A DNA stretch of 64,000 nt, taken from the NCBI GenBank assembly GCA_000727475.1, contig KL647291.1, positions 4,598,828 to 4,662,827 of the forward strand, written 5' to 3'. Source of the stretch: Sarcocystis neurona (lineage: Eukaryota; Apicomplexa; Conoidasida; Eucoccidiorida; Sarcocystidae). The stretch's first letter is position 1, and every line of letters begins with the position of its first letter. Under the pieces are notes generated by a model. The model ran no database searches, had not been told where the DNA came from, and was given only the letters and a program-made list of their open reading frames with translations. Made by a program: the position numbers and the translations under genes. Positions 1-23,400 of this stretch are shown here, piece after piece.

Positions 1-1752
1 TCTCTCTCCACCTTTTTGGTGCAGCGTTCGTCCATTCGCTTTCCCCTGTCCGTCATCCGCTTCTTCTTCTCCTCTGTCTAAAGAGCTTCGGCGAGGTTTT
101 CGTTCTTGCGGGACAAGGTAGGTGGCTGCAGCAGTAGTGCCAGGAGCGGCGGGAGCCCACGAATGACAGCAGGAGCACTAGAGAAACGACAACACGAGGG
201 GAACAGCCGCTGAAGGAAACGGAGAAATAGCTGCAGAATAGCAGGAAAGAATGCAGTGGCAGCAAGAGCTGCTGCCTTTGTGTTTACAAGCAGCACGAGC
301 AGCGGCTGGAGCCCTCCTCTGTGAATTGGCGCAGTGAAGTCGGAAGCACTACCGTGGAGGGGAGGAACAGCAGCTGAAAATACGCGCGACAGCAACAGCA
401 TGTAGCGCGTCCGCAGCAGCTGAGCGACAGCACCTGTAGAATCTGCAGCCGCAGCTGCAGCAGCTGCAGCAATAGTGACAGCACCAGCAACACAACACGT
501 AGCACGCCGTACTGCAACATTGGCAACCCCGGGATTTTCCCCAGTCGTTAAGCAGCAGGGATAGCAGAGAGAAGATGGTCATGTAGGTGAGGGCAGCTCG
601 TGCTCATGGAGTTGCGAGGAATGCTTTGTGAACAAGTGGCTCTGACGTGGTTGACGGTGTATCCGCTCCGCTGCGGTGTACATACACCTCACCCTGAACT
701 CCCTGCTGTCCATGAACGCTGCCGCGTAGGAATGCGGGAGTGGTTTTTTCGCTGTGGTCCCGGGTTTTCCGCTTGTCTGTCTCTTCGTATTTGCTGCTTC
801 TCTTTTTTGTGCGACAAGCAGCAGATGTCTCGCTCGTGTGCACAGCAGAATTACGCAGGGCCTAGCCGCACGCAGCGCGGTCTTGTTTGTGACGCGCAAC
901 AGAAACAAGTAAAGAGACAGAGAGACTCAGAGATCCATCTGCAGTGTTGTAGGCTGAGCGGAAACAACGGAAGAAGCGAAGCAACAGAGAATTCTCTCGT
1001 CAGGAAGCAGCAGACAACAGCCAGTGGAGATTTTTACATCTGTCGGTGCGGCAGACGCGGCGCGGCAGACGCAGCGTACCTCGAAGGGCCGACAGGAAGC
1101 TGCAGCAGAACTTTCTTGTCAGAATGCAGCACGCAAGACCGAGCAGCTACCTTCTGCGCCATCTGTGAGCGCGCCAGATGCAACCCCCTTCCAGCGGGGG
1201 AGACACGAAGCTGCATCAGCCTAGGGAACTGCCTTGTTGTGACTTTGATATTAACAGGAGTCTCCTGAGACATGCACTTGCTGCTTAACTTTTTTATTCT
1301 TTTTTGAGTAGGGACACCAGGTACACCCCCCCGAGCAGCACTATGTGCAGCAGCAGGCCCGTTGTTTTGTGCGCCGAACAGCATCACCACGGGAAAAGGA
1401 GCCACAGACAGCAGCTACTAGCGAACGCAGCTGCGTACCAGACGTTCTAGTACTATTTGTAGTAGTAGTAGTGGTAGGCCACGTTGTTTGCTGCGGCAAG
1501 GCGTAGCAGCGGCAGCTGCCCAATTTTGTGCGGGTCCGCGTAGCAGCATGAACACGCACAGGTGTGCGCCCGCCGCTTCGTTGCCTTCACGAGGCGGTAC
1601 ACCTGTGGAGGCCTGGGTACGACACAGCAGCAGACGCTGAAGCGGCAGCAAAAACAGCGGCAGAAGGAGCGGCAGCGGCAGGGGGAATTGTGTGGATGAC
1701 AGGAGCCTTAGCAGCAACACATCAGCGGCAGAGTAGCGAAGATTCCGCGGAG
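1..1752. other. Low-complexity left flank, no gene assigned
   Basis: This stretch is rich in GCA/CTG triplets. Short frames are open on both strands, for example a plus frame at about 1024-1224 rich in Ala, Gln and Ser. None has recognisable domain content, and the triplet bias opens several frames at once, so I do not call a gene. A near-perfect copy of the GGTGTACRTACACC palindrome lies at 675-688. Coding exons of a gene extending beyond the left edge could be present but cannot be separated from the background. Confidence 0.5.
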
Positions 1753-2797
1753 TCAAGCTCGACAGCGCACAGAGTGCGAGGAGGCCCAGGGCCGAGGTGT
1801 ATAGGCAACGGCGAGAAGCGTCTTGTAGCGGAAGCTCTGTGCAGGAAAAAGGCAGCAGCAAGAGTAGCAGCAGCGAGTCTGTATCAGCAACGGCAGCTCG
1901 GGTAGCCGGCAGACCACGTCTTCCGTGTCCCGCATACATCGCAGAAAAAAAATTTACATATCGGAGCAAGTGTGTACGCTTGGGGGTCCTGTCTGCATGC
2001 GTACATATACTACAAAGGTCGTTGCATGCGGCGGAGGTACGTGTGAGTGCGTCGCAAGGACGAGAAAGCAGAGAAGTCGTTTCCCACCTTTTCTCTCGCA
2101 CCCGGTGTCACGCCTTCCCACACATTCCCCACCGTCACCTGCAGTTTTTCTACAAGCGCGTGCGCATGCATCATTTTATGTGGGAGGTACAGAGAACTGT
2201 TTTCGCTGCAGCGGCCACTTCTTTCTTTTCTGAAGAATATCTATCTGCATACACTCTGAAACACCAAACAGAAAGAGCCAAAGAGCAGACAGAGTAGTTC
2301 ATGCAAAGGGGAGAAAGGCTATAGACACTTACCCCACGCGTGTGTATATACACCCGACGTGCACGTGCGCGTGATACTGCTGCGTTCTTGTCTCTGTACC
2401 CGACTGCTGGACCCTTCCTTGTGAGTCGTATTAGCCTGCTGCTGCCGCTTCTGTGTGCGCCCGTGGGTTGTGGTTGTGCCGCTGCCATGTGTACACCGGT
2501 TGCTGCTTTTATTTTTCTGCGGGGCAGTCCTTTCTGGTCGGCTGCTGCTTCTGCTGCCGCGTCGTTGTCGCTGTCTTTTTGCTGCTTCCTCTCCTCAGAG
2601 AATGTGACACCGGCTCCAGGCGGCGGACGTCTGCAGCTAGGGGACAGCTGTGGGGTGTTCTGCTGCTGCTGCTGTTCATCGTTTGCTGCTGCTGCTTCGT
2701 GTCTGTATTTCTGCAACTCCATCCCAGGACGAAACGGTGGTGTATTCTCCATACGTACGTGCGTACGTGTCGAGCAAAGCTGCTGCTGTTTGGGCAT
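1753..2797 (-). CDS. Tentative two-exon hypothetical protein, Gln/Ala-rich
   Basis: I do not recognise this gene. The model has exon 1 at 2797..2333 and exon 2 at 1836..1753, giving about 182 residues. Exon 1 starts at an ATG (2797-2795) and reads as a hydrophilic Gln/Ala/Arg-rich protein (NDEQQQQQNTPQ, AAAEAAADQKG). It ends at a strong donor, GGG|GTAAGT. Exon 2 follows an excellent pyrimidine-rich acceptor (…TTTTTCCTGCACAG) in matching phase 0 and reads SFRYKTLLAVAYTPRPW before a stop. The frame also stays open a little upstream of the ATG after another possible acceptor, so an extra 5' exon is possible. The support is splice quality, phase and amino-acid composition only, with no domain. 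It could be a chance open frame in triplet-rich DNA. Confidence 0.35.
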
Positions 2798-2839
2798 TCC
2801 TCCTGCTCCTGTGAATCCGTCTGCCCCTGGTCTCTCCAC

Positions 2840-3952
2840 ATGTCGTTTCTCGGCTGCCCGCCCCGTCCGTGTGCGCTGCTGCAGTCATCTGCCGCTGCGC
2901 GGTCTGCTGCAGGGGCTGCTGCTGCTTGTGGGGAGGGGAGCGTTTACAGTTGCTTGTAGTGGCGGGGTGACTTCGCCTGTAGCCACCTGCAGGAGCCGTA
3001 TTGCTCTCATATATATATATATATGTATTACTGAGATTCATATATGTGTGTATAGCTATTTGCGTGTCTTTGCCGAGACACGCAAATAGCTTGTGTGGGG
3101 CCGCAGCTACTGCGGCACAGCGGAGGTGCAGGACGCGCACAGCAGCACCTTCTGCTGCTCGTAGGTTTTGTGGAGGTAGACCTCCACAGCAGTCTCCTGC
3201 AATCCCAGTGTTGTTGTCTAAAGTAAGAAGAAAGTAGTGCGCATACCGTACGATTGTTACTTACTATTTCCCTGTGTGCGTCCTTGCAGCAGCAGCAGCA
3301 GAAGGCTTACGGAAAAACTTTTCTATCTGCTGCGTAACAGTGTCAGCGTGCGGGTTCAACAAGTTGTTCTCGTGTGTGTATTGCGGAGTGTCTTTATGTG
3401 TAGGCCTATTTAATATATGTGTACAGGGCGTAAATATATATGTATATATATTTATATGTGGGGACACCTTTGCGTACGTGTCCACATATGCATGTGTGTG
3501 TATTTCTATGTAAATACGCCTGTGTGTTTTTGTCGATGTACGTAGTCAGTCGCTATATACACGTGTGTCTATACCTCGTGGATTGCTGCTGTTTTTGCGG
3601 TGCTGTTGATGTGACCTCAGGCCGCGTGTAACTTTTTCCGGAGAAGCGGTGGTACTGCGAAACTTCAAGTGATTTTTTCTCTCCTTTGCTCGCGTTTCCC
3701 CCTTTCTCTCAGCGGTGTGTGTGGCTGCCGCCGGTGGAGTTGTCCCTTTCCTCTGTTGGGGCTTGCTGCAACTGCTGCTGGCTGCGCTCGCTGCTGACGC
3801 GCTTCTGCTGCTGCACCTGCTGCCTGAGCTTCTGCGGCGGATCCTTCGGACCCTGCTGCCGCGGCTGCTGCAGTGCCATCGCATCGCGCACTTGAACAAA
3901 GGCGGGCAAAGGCCTCCAGACACACATACACAGACAGACAGCATCTTACAAG
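2840..3952. other. Intergenic region upstream of the E2 gene
   Basis: This probably carries the promoter and 5' UTR of the plus-strand E2 gene. It contains a (TA)n run near 3010, the hairpins at 3054-3091 and 3169-3188, TGTA/TATA microsatellites at about 3400-3560, and a CTG-rich block at 3765-3870 just before the start codon. Open frames in the CTG block occur on both strands and look like triplet artefacts. Confidence 0.5.
3054..3091. promoter_or_regulatory. Perfect 16-bp inverted repeat (hairpin)
   Basis: AGCTATTTGCGTGTCT (3054-3069) and its exact reverse complement (3076-3091) flank a 6-nt loop, TTGCCG. A second small hairpin, TGTGGAGGT-AG-ACCTCCACA, lies at 3169-3188. Both are upstream of the E2 gene. 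The structure is seen directly; any role is unknown. Confidence 0.8.
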
Positions 3953-14559
<10,607 letters not shown>

Positions 14560-17500
14560 TCCGTTTGTTGTTAAATAAGCAGATTATTTTGTGTAGACAG
14601 TTGAACAGAAGAGAAGTAGATCCGCCCCTGTACATTCCATCTTGTTGAAAAGGTGCGCTGTACAAGGAGTATGTGTAGAGAAATGTATTGCCGTTGTACC
14701 GTTCACGTGTAGACGTAGATCGATCCGCACCCGCTTCTCAGTCACTCGATACCGCTGTATCTACGCGTCTCCTAGCTGCCGCCTCCTTCTGGCATTGTTC
14801 TCTCTTGCCTAGAGAGGACGATGAGCCAGTCGCCTTTTTCAGTGTGTATGCTTTGTCGCTCCTCCTCGCCTGCCTTCTCGTCCTTTTCTGCCGCTTCGTT
14901 TTCGCCCTCCACCTTCTCCTTTCTCTTCTCTCGCTTTTTGCTTTCTTGCCGTATCTGTTTTCTCTCCTTTTCTGCGGCCCGTGCTTCCTCTGCACGCCGT
15001 TATTTGAGGGCTGGACGTGCAGGAATGTGAGTGTGAATTCTACAGCTACTCCTTGAACGTGCATGACAGCTTCTGACAAACACACAAGGAAACTAACAAA
15101 GGAAACAAGCAGACCGTCCACGGCATAAGTTTTCGTGTTCAGTCTTTTCCTCACTAGAAGTCCATCTCTTCTCTTTGTTATTCAACGTCTCAACTTTTTT
15201 CTCCGGTGTGCCGCGCACCGGAAAGCGGAAATCCAATCCATACGTTTTGCGTTCAATTAAGTAAGCGGAAGGCCAGCGTTTTTTTTTTCAGGACATGCTG
15301 CTCCTTAAAATTGTTCGCATTTTTTTTTTAAAAAAAAAGGCAGAAAAAGGAAGTGCAGACATTATAGTCTGCCCAACACGTGATGTACCGCTACGAGCAA
15401 CAGGAGTGGCCTCCTGCTGAAACAGGACCCAAAACTTACCTATTTTCCAACAAGATGCACGTCCCGACGGGATAAGATGTGCGTTTAAAAGAGAATGAAC
15501 GAAATACGTAGATGTTAGTGGAACTTGCGAAGACCACGTCACTGCTGTCTTTGCTGTAACTACGGAAGTCGGGAAAGCCGTTGTGTTGTTGCATGAGATA
15601 CTCCGGTTGAGGCGACAAGATGCGGAGTATACAGCATCTAGAAGTGGTACCAAAGTCGAATGTTCCAGCGCGGTTTTCCGCTAGAGTAATGGTATAAATT
15701 CTCGCCGAAGCGAAGGCGACCACGGCGTCCCCAAGCGGCACACACGTACACTACAATAGTCTACCAGTGGTTTTTGCACCAAGCAAGAACAGTTGCTGCG
15801 AGGGCGAGCGGGGAAGTTTCAGTGGGACTAGCAATGGTAGTATCAGTGCCACCACTGCGATACGATTCTGCTCGTGGCGCACCACCACACCCCGTACTTT
15901 TGCAGCCGGCACACCAGAAATTGAAACTGACCACTAACTTATATGTATGTGTGCGCGTGTGTGTACGGTGCGCACGCGGTTAGTTTTCATTAGCACATCT
16001 AATGCATTTTCTCCGTCTTAAACGCATTACACACATTTGCCCGTGTGCCAAATCGTGCGAGAAGAGTGGCCATGGTTAGACATTTGTTTTTTCATTCCGC
16101 AGCTGCTGCTTCTCTTACCTCAATCGTACGCGTCTTCGACCCTCTATGCCTTCGCTTTCATCTTCACCCTTGCCACAGTGAACGAAAAAGTGGAATACAC
16201 GCGGACCGGCTGGATGGAAGTACAGAAAACACCACCATGTGTCTGCTCCTGGCGACTGTACGCTGGGCTCCCGAGAGCGACAGCCACGCGCAGAAGAGAC
16301 GTAAAGTGGTCGTAGGGAGGTCCGTTTTTAGCGAACAATGTCCAATCACTTGCGGTGCCTACGTGGGTGGCATCGAGTTAACTTGGCGATAAGCACATGT
16401 GCGGCCCCGGTGTTCGGAACTAAAGTTCACAGACAAGGGCGAAAGGAGAACCTACGTACGCCAACATTCCGAATCGCATTGTTGCGCTACTCTGTTTCTC
16501 CATCGGTCTCTCGTCCTCTCTATATTTACACTCACAAGGCCTAAGTGTCTGGTTTCGCTCGCATACCCACAGGCAGAAAGCAGCAGCATCTGAAGCATTA
16601 TTTTGGCTTATCCAGGTAGGAGCAAAAAGACGAGTAGGCTACGCTGACACGTAACACGCTGTTCGCAAACCTCTAGTGCAGAATAAACATTTTTTTCAAA
16701 GCTTGGGAGAGGGTGCGCCTCAACGAATTGTAGACGGGGAACACGAACCGCTGTGGTGTGTTCCTGATTCCGTAATGTGGTAGAGTACGCTTAGCACCTC
16801 AGACGTTTTCGAGGTAACGCTACCCTCGTGCGTCTGTGCGCCATTGTGTATACGTTTGTACATGTGTCGGCGCAAGTAAGCATGTCAACAACTTCGAGAA
16901 GGGTGCTGGAGATCAGCTGATACTGCTATGAGCTACGTCTGTTAGACTGTTTGTAAGACTGCGACGCTGTAGCGCACGGACATATTCACTTGCGGATGCC
17001 ATACAATCAGACGATCTTTATGTGCTCGGAGGATGCTGGAGGGGAGTGTGTAACACGCCAGAGCGAAGGTGATGTGTACACAGCACGACCTGGGATCCAG
17101 AGGAACAGTTGCTGTCAAATCAGCAGCAGCGCCTGCCTCAACAGCAACTGTAAAAGTAGCACTCCTGCTTTGAAATTCAATGTTTATCCCTCGACATAAT
17201 CAAATCCAGAAAGAACAGGTGCGACACCAGCAGCCGCAGCGTACAAGAACAACAATGAGATTACTTTCGCATGCTGGAATCCCTTAGCACCAGGTGGAAG
17301 GCTGCTGCGATACAAAGTTTTGAAGGAGCATTCACGTTCGCACACCGCCGTACGTGTGCTTCCTACTCGTGCACTGACCAACTTCGATTATCGTGCAGTG
17401 AAAAAGCTGTACACGAGTGAGTGTTAAGATAGACACGGAAACATTGGCCACGAAAGGATTCTCCAAGTACATCTGGGATGCGGAGAAAGAGAGCTGCTGC

Positions 17501-20468
17501 ATGTGACACGATATTTATCCAAGCTTGTTGAAGCTACCTTAGGAAACAAAGCATACTTCCGTCTCTCTTGACTCTCTAGTATTTGGTTTCTTATGGGTGC
17601 GTCTGTCCCGCGTTCCTTTCCTACAGACAAAACACACCGCCACGAATGCATGGATCCACAACTCGAGTCACAGGTGATTGTGGTCCTTATCTGCAGCTTG
17701 ATACCGATTCGAAAATAATTCGTGCAGACTTGTTCACACCTCAGAAGCCACGTGAGACATCCTGCTGCCTGCCTCTTCACGAAGGAGAACTAAATAGAGG
17801 TACTAGAAGAGGTCATATTTGGTGCTTTCAGTTACCGCGCGATAAACTCAGTTGCAAGCACAACTCGGCGTCTGATGTCCTGCACCCGTGTTCTGTGAAG
17901 AGTACGATTTGAAGATTCGCTAAATAGCAATTGTTTCCGCAATTGCTACTAAATACGTAGCCGCCTCTAATCAATTGTGAATCGGCGCTGAATGGTAAAA
18001 ATCCACCAGGAGGACGCGCTCCTTACGGCCATGGAACGTGAATCCCCCCCCGACAAGAGAGCATTTAATCAGGTGCACCAGTTTAGGAATATAACTAGCC
18101 TTCACAATTTTCTCGAAGTGAGGTGGGTCACCTGCACTCTGCGGTGACGCTGCACGATCACAATACAGACAACATTGATAGAAAAACACGAGGAAAGTAC
18201 CGGCGCAAATAGTGCTCTCACAGGAACGATCTACGAATCTCGGCTCTCAATTATTTGTCACCTCAAAAACACGTGTAAGATCAGCGCACCCCGCTTGTAA
18301 ACTGTGTGTCGCCTCGCAGATACATACCAGAACGCTGGTATGCTGCGTCCGAAGAGAGATAAGTACATCGCAAAAACCAGATGCTGTTATGATTTACTGG
18401 GCTTGCGGCGCGGGTGGCGTTTTGCTCGTGGCACCTTTCAGGCACACACACTGCAGTGCGGTACTGTGACCAGAAGTTACATGCAGGTTCTAGTCAAACG
18501 GCATATTCAGCTGTTGTTTACGGTCGACACGGAAGCTGCTGTAACCTTAGTCCACGAATAAAAGCCTTATTACCATTTGTTTCTGTCCCTGGCAAATCAT
18601 GTTCGATGTGGTAGTTCAGCAAGGTACAGGGCATGAGTACACTGCGGAATTTGCTTCGCTTCCTCGTGAGTTCGCTTCACGCAAGTATTTAGACAAGCAA
18701 GGTATGCGTATAGATATTCATCTTTCTTCCTTCAAGTATATATGCATGTATGTGTACTGGCATCTACATCTATATATATATACATTAATAAATTACCGTG
18801 GTCAACGGTGACGGTACGGATAACAAACCTTTCTTCTTTGGAGCAAATGGGAGACCAGCAGTCACTTAGGGCAAGACAGAAGCGAGACAAGCACTGAAGC
18901 AGCTGCTGCTGTGCACTTGTGCGCAAACTAAGTAGCGACCAATTATTAAAAAAAAAGTACCAGCAGCTCTCTTCTGCACACGAGGGCAGCAAGCAGCTAT
19001 AATTTGCTTTGAATAATAGAAGAGCAGGTTCTGCTCTGTGCTCGCAGCGCCGCTCGCTACTTCTGCACGCTGGGACAGCTGTCCGCGAGTAAGACCTTCT
19101 CCGTAGAAGCCGTACGGGGACAACTAAGCGGTCCACTACGCGTGGCTACGGCAGTACCACTGCGTGTAGGAGCTATTTCCTGTTGTCAGCGCCGGTCTGC
19201 GCGGCCTTGTAAGCGTGTTGACAAATCTTTGACTGCTCTGTAACCTCCAGGAAATGAATCTGCGTTCCCGACCTTCCGCACAGCATAAGATTTGTTACTC
19301 GCGTGTAGTGGTCAGTTGTGCTGCACTGCTTTTTCAGTCGCTGCTGCCACGTCTGTACATTCTGCCTGCGTGTGGCTATCACGATGTCACAGCCCCGCGT
19401 TGAGACCTGCATTTCTTCCTCAAATTGCACGCAATATCCTCTGCCCAATGCATATCTGCCTATCTGTAACGTACTGCCAAGAAACCACAGTCCCACTGAG
19501 GCCGACTCGCCTACGTACACTTGGCACATACACATATACATATATGCAGATATATACTTTTGAGTGTCTCACTTGCACAGCATGTGCGTGCACACTCTAC
19601 GTATCTAATATGCAGAGTGGAAGTATTCTCGCGCTCAGATTGTCCTACGTTGTCTATATGAACACTACATACAAAGTCCAGAAGCTGTTTCTTGACAGTG
19701 AGGAGGTTCACCACCTGCCTCCATCTCAACGTAGGCACACCACCGTCGATACACACGCGCACGCCATGTGTAGACAAAGAATGTACTACTGTCTGAGCCC
19801 CCGCTAGCCTACGAGAAAAGACATATATATATATATGCATATGTATTCTCTCTATCAGAGGGAAGACAGCCCTGTAGGGCGGGTGCAGGGGGATTGTAGG
19901 TGTTGACGGAAATAGACGGTGCGGAAGCTGTCGTTTTGTCTGCAGAGGCACACGTATGTGTGAGTATGTTTCCCCTATTAAATCTCCGTTGGGTAAACAT
20001 GCCTGCCCGGCGACCTTTTCGTGTGCGTCCATGCAAACAAAAAAAAACTGCTGCAGCCGGCAACTGATGGACGCCTGTCAACCGAAGAGACCCACGCCAT
20101 GCAGCGTCTCGATCTCGTTCTCCCTCTTCCTCTCCCGGCGTCCGGATGTACACAGAGACCGACTATGCCTTCCAACGAAGACAAGTGCACACAGTTTTTC
20201 GTCAGCGTCTCGCAAGTAAATGAATTTTCCGAACTGACCAGCAGGCAGCTGCACACCCCGTCATACGTCCGTCGACCCCCAGCAGTGAGCGTGACACGCA
20301 CCTGGTCTCGATGCTGCTGGACGTGCAGATACTATGACACGGAAAACAGCAGCGGTCGAGCGCGTCATCCGTCGGAGAGCAACCGCTTCAGCACGAGAAA
20401 CAAGAGTGTCTACATATATTTATACGTATGCGCGTAAGTGTTTGTAGATATACGTATTTGCACCTAGT
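14560..20468. other. Convergent intergenic region with a repeat-poor island
   Basis: This lies between the 3' ends of the E2 gene (+) and the MORN gene (-). The first part has pyrimidine-rich tracts (14820-15000) and two poly-T/A runs near 15280-15340. From about 15350 to 19500 GCA runs and microsatellites almost vanish and the base composition becomes balanced. Several ordinary-looking but short frames occur: minus 15436-15741 (QPEYLMQQHNGFPDFRSY), minus 19173-19541 (RRQNVQTWQQRLKKQC) and plus 17583-17912. None has a recognisable domain or a good intron context. They may be fragments of a decayed gene or mobile element. From 19500 onward repeats return. Confidence 0.55.
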
Positions 20469-23400
20469 CTACTCGTATACTAGTGAAGAGTTCCTGGGCT
20501 TGCCGCGCGCTTGCCTCTTTTTACTGCCACAAGTGTTCCTACTGCTGCTGCTGCTGTTGCCGGTGTTGCTGTTCGCAGCCGAACTCCAGAAGAAAGGCGA
20601 GGTATGCGCAGGATAATTTAAAAAAGCAGCAAAAACGAGGTGGCGGTGTCTCCTCCTTTTGTTGGCTCCGGGATGCTGCAGTGCTGTCGCTCTTTCCTCC
20701 TCGTGTGTGTGTGTCTTCTGCTGTGTCAGCTGCTTCCTTGCTGTCGCGCCACACCTGTCTCCCCTATTTTTCTCCGCTACACGTGCTGCTTCTGCTGCTG
20801 TCTCTGCACCTTCCTCGCGTTCTGCTCTCTTATTTTCGCCGGCTTTTCTTCCTGCTTCTCCGCTTCCGCGACCTTCTTTTTTTTCCTCGTCTTCAGCTTT
20901 TTCTTCTCTCTCTTCGGCTCCGCCCCCGGCGCTCTCCCGTTTCTGACACTCCTCCACGCTGCTTTCTGCGTGCGCGATAGAAGAGCAGCCGCTGCTGCTG
21001 TCAGCAGAAGCAGCAGCGACAGCAGCACAGGCACCGCCACCAGCAGCTGCAACGCCCGTGCTGCCGCTGCCTATCACTGCGTGGCGGTCCGCCGTCTTGC
21101 TGTCGTCGCCCTGGCTTACTAGCAGCTCTGCTGCTCCTCCCCTTGCTTTTGCGTCTGCTGTCGACGCTCTTCCAGCTTGCCCCGCGCCCCTCCCGACTGC
21201 CGCCTCTCCTGCTGCCCCCGCTGCTGCTGCTTTTTCTTCTTCCTCCTCTTCCTCCTCTGCACGTTCTGCTGCTGCCGCTTCTGCGACTGCCTCCTTCGCG
21301 GGGAGGCCGTACAGCCACTGGCCGGCATAACGTGCGCCGGTGCTGCATATGCTCACCTGCCGTGCATGCGCAGGAGGCAGAAAAAGCAATTTTTGCTTGA
21401 AGAGTTGCTATCCTTACACCCACGTACGGACCAACAAAGTACAACACCGTTCTTCGCCTCTAAAAAAGCTATCTTTACAGATATATACGCACACTAACAG
21501 ACCTGGGCACTGTATGTTACCTGTAAGCATTCACTAATACATATACATATACATATACATATATATATATATATGTATATACACGAATATACCTACATAT
21601 ATACATACATATATGTAAATGTACGAATATACCTATATACATATATGTATGTAAATGCGTATGTGTGCGTAGGAGTGTCCAACCGTGCACATATACTTCC
21701 ACAAAGAAAGACACACACAAACACGCGAATACACACGTGCGTACGCCCGTGCCACAACCTTAGATATACATATATATATATATATATCCAGAGAAAGAGA
21801 AAGATACATACACACATATACACACGTATGTAAGTGTATACGTGTACGCATGCGTGTGTCTGCGTGTGAGGCTGTGGACGTTTCTACCATAAGGAATTGC
21901 AGCTAGTGAAAGACTGACACATGCAGGCACCCCTGAGTCTGCTTGTGTATATAGCGATACATGTAGATAATGGTTCCACGTACAGATAGACGTAGACATA
22001 CGCAAGATGACCGGTACATCTACGTGGAGAAGCAGTCGCTCTTGCTGCGCTTCTGTCTCCTAGAAAAAAAATGGCGCGAGATTTATGCAGCTCTGTCAGG
22101 TGCTCCCAGCGGCTTGTGCAGGGAACTGCAGAACAGACACTAGCAGCAGGACAGCTATGTGACATACATTTATCCCCATACGTTATACGTATGTACGCAC
22201 GTGTATACTGATGTATGTATTTACGTACGCTTGTGTACAGATGTGTGCGCCCATGCAGACACATGCACACGCGTGCGTGTACACCCCCATACACAGCCCT
22301 ACACGCATGCGTACAACGCGGAGAAGAGAGACCCGCTTCCGACAGCAGCAGAGACAACCGGCAGCAGCAGGAGCTACCGGCAGCAGCAGGAGCTACCGGC
22401 AGCAGCAGAGACAACCGGCAGCAGCAGGAGCTACCGGCAGCAGCAGGAGCTACCGGCAGCAGCAGAGACAACCGGCAGCAGCAGGAGCTACCGGCAGCAG
22501 CAGGAGCTACCGGCAGCAGCAGGGACTGCCGATAGCCGCAGGGACTGTCGATAGCCGCAGGGACTGCCGGCAGCAGCAGGGACTGCCGGCAGCAGCAGGG
22601 ACTGCCGATAGTCGCAGGGACTGCCGACAGCAGCAGGGACGACCGCGACATCCAACAACCATCCCCGCAAATACGCGTGTCCTGCAAATGCAACGTCGAT
22701 ATCTGCATGGATCTTTAGGTCAATCTAGACATCTGCTCTCTGTACAGCCGCACAGATATGAATATATATATCCGCATACACAACTTACGTATGCAAACAC
22801 ACACGTGTCGGTCGCGTCGTACATGTACACGGCTGCTGACGACAATACAAGAGAAGAAGAAAAGAGACTCCTGTACTATAAATCCCGACCTCTATATACT
22901 TGCACCGCACATACCTCTGCGTCTCTCTCTTTCTCTATCTCTCTGTGTGAAGCTAATCTACACAGAGAAAGAGACACAGGAAGAGAGAGACTTTAGATAT
23001 ATGCACCTACGTACGTATAGATATCTATATATGTGAATGCCGGAATCCACGCAGGCACGTACTGGCACCTGCACATGTACGCGTCCACAGAGGTCTATCT
23101 ACATATATACATATGCAAATTTGTGCGTGTGCGTTCGTATGCATAGTCATGAATATATATATATATATATATATAGGTAGACGCATATACGAATACACAT
23201 TCCATGTCCATGTGCTGATATATGTAGAGCGACGTGACTTGGTTTGGTGAAGACGCGAAATTCGGGTGTACGTACACCAGCGCCATGGCGCATGCCCAAG
23301 TGCCATTGTCCTTCGTAGGTTTCGCCTGTTTTCGTCATTTTTCCCACTCCAGCTCCATGGGGCAAGATCCACTGCTTTAACTCTCCTTCTTCTTCTTCCT

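Noticed and set aside
15280..15345. Poly-T/poly-A runs as a retroposed poly-A tail
   Set aside because: The runs are short, on both sides of unique sequence, and no target-site duplication is visible.
22159..22996. Plus and minus frames through the 18-bp array
   Set aside because: The period of 18 keeps several frames open at once, and the interval is intronic in the MORN gene model.
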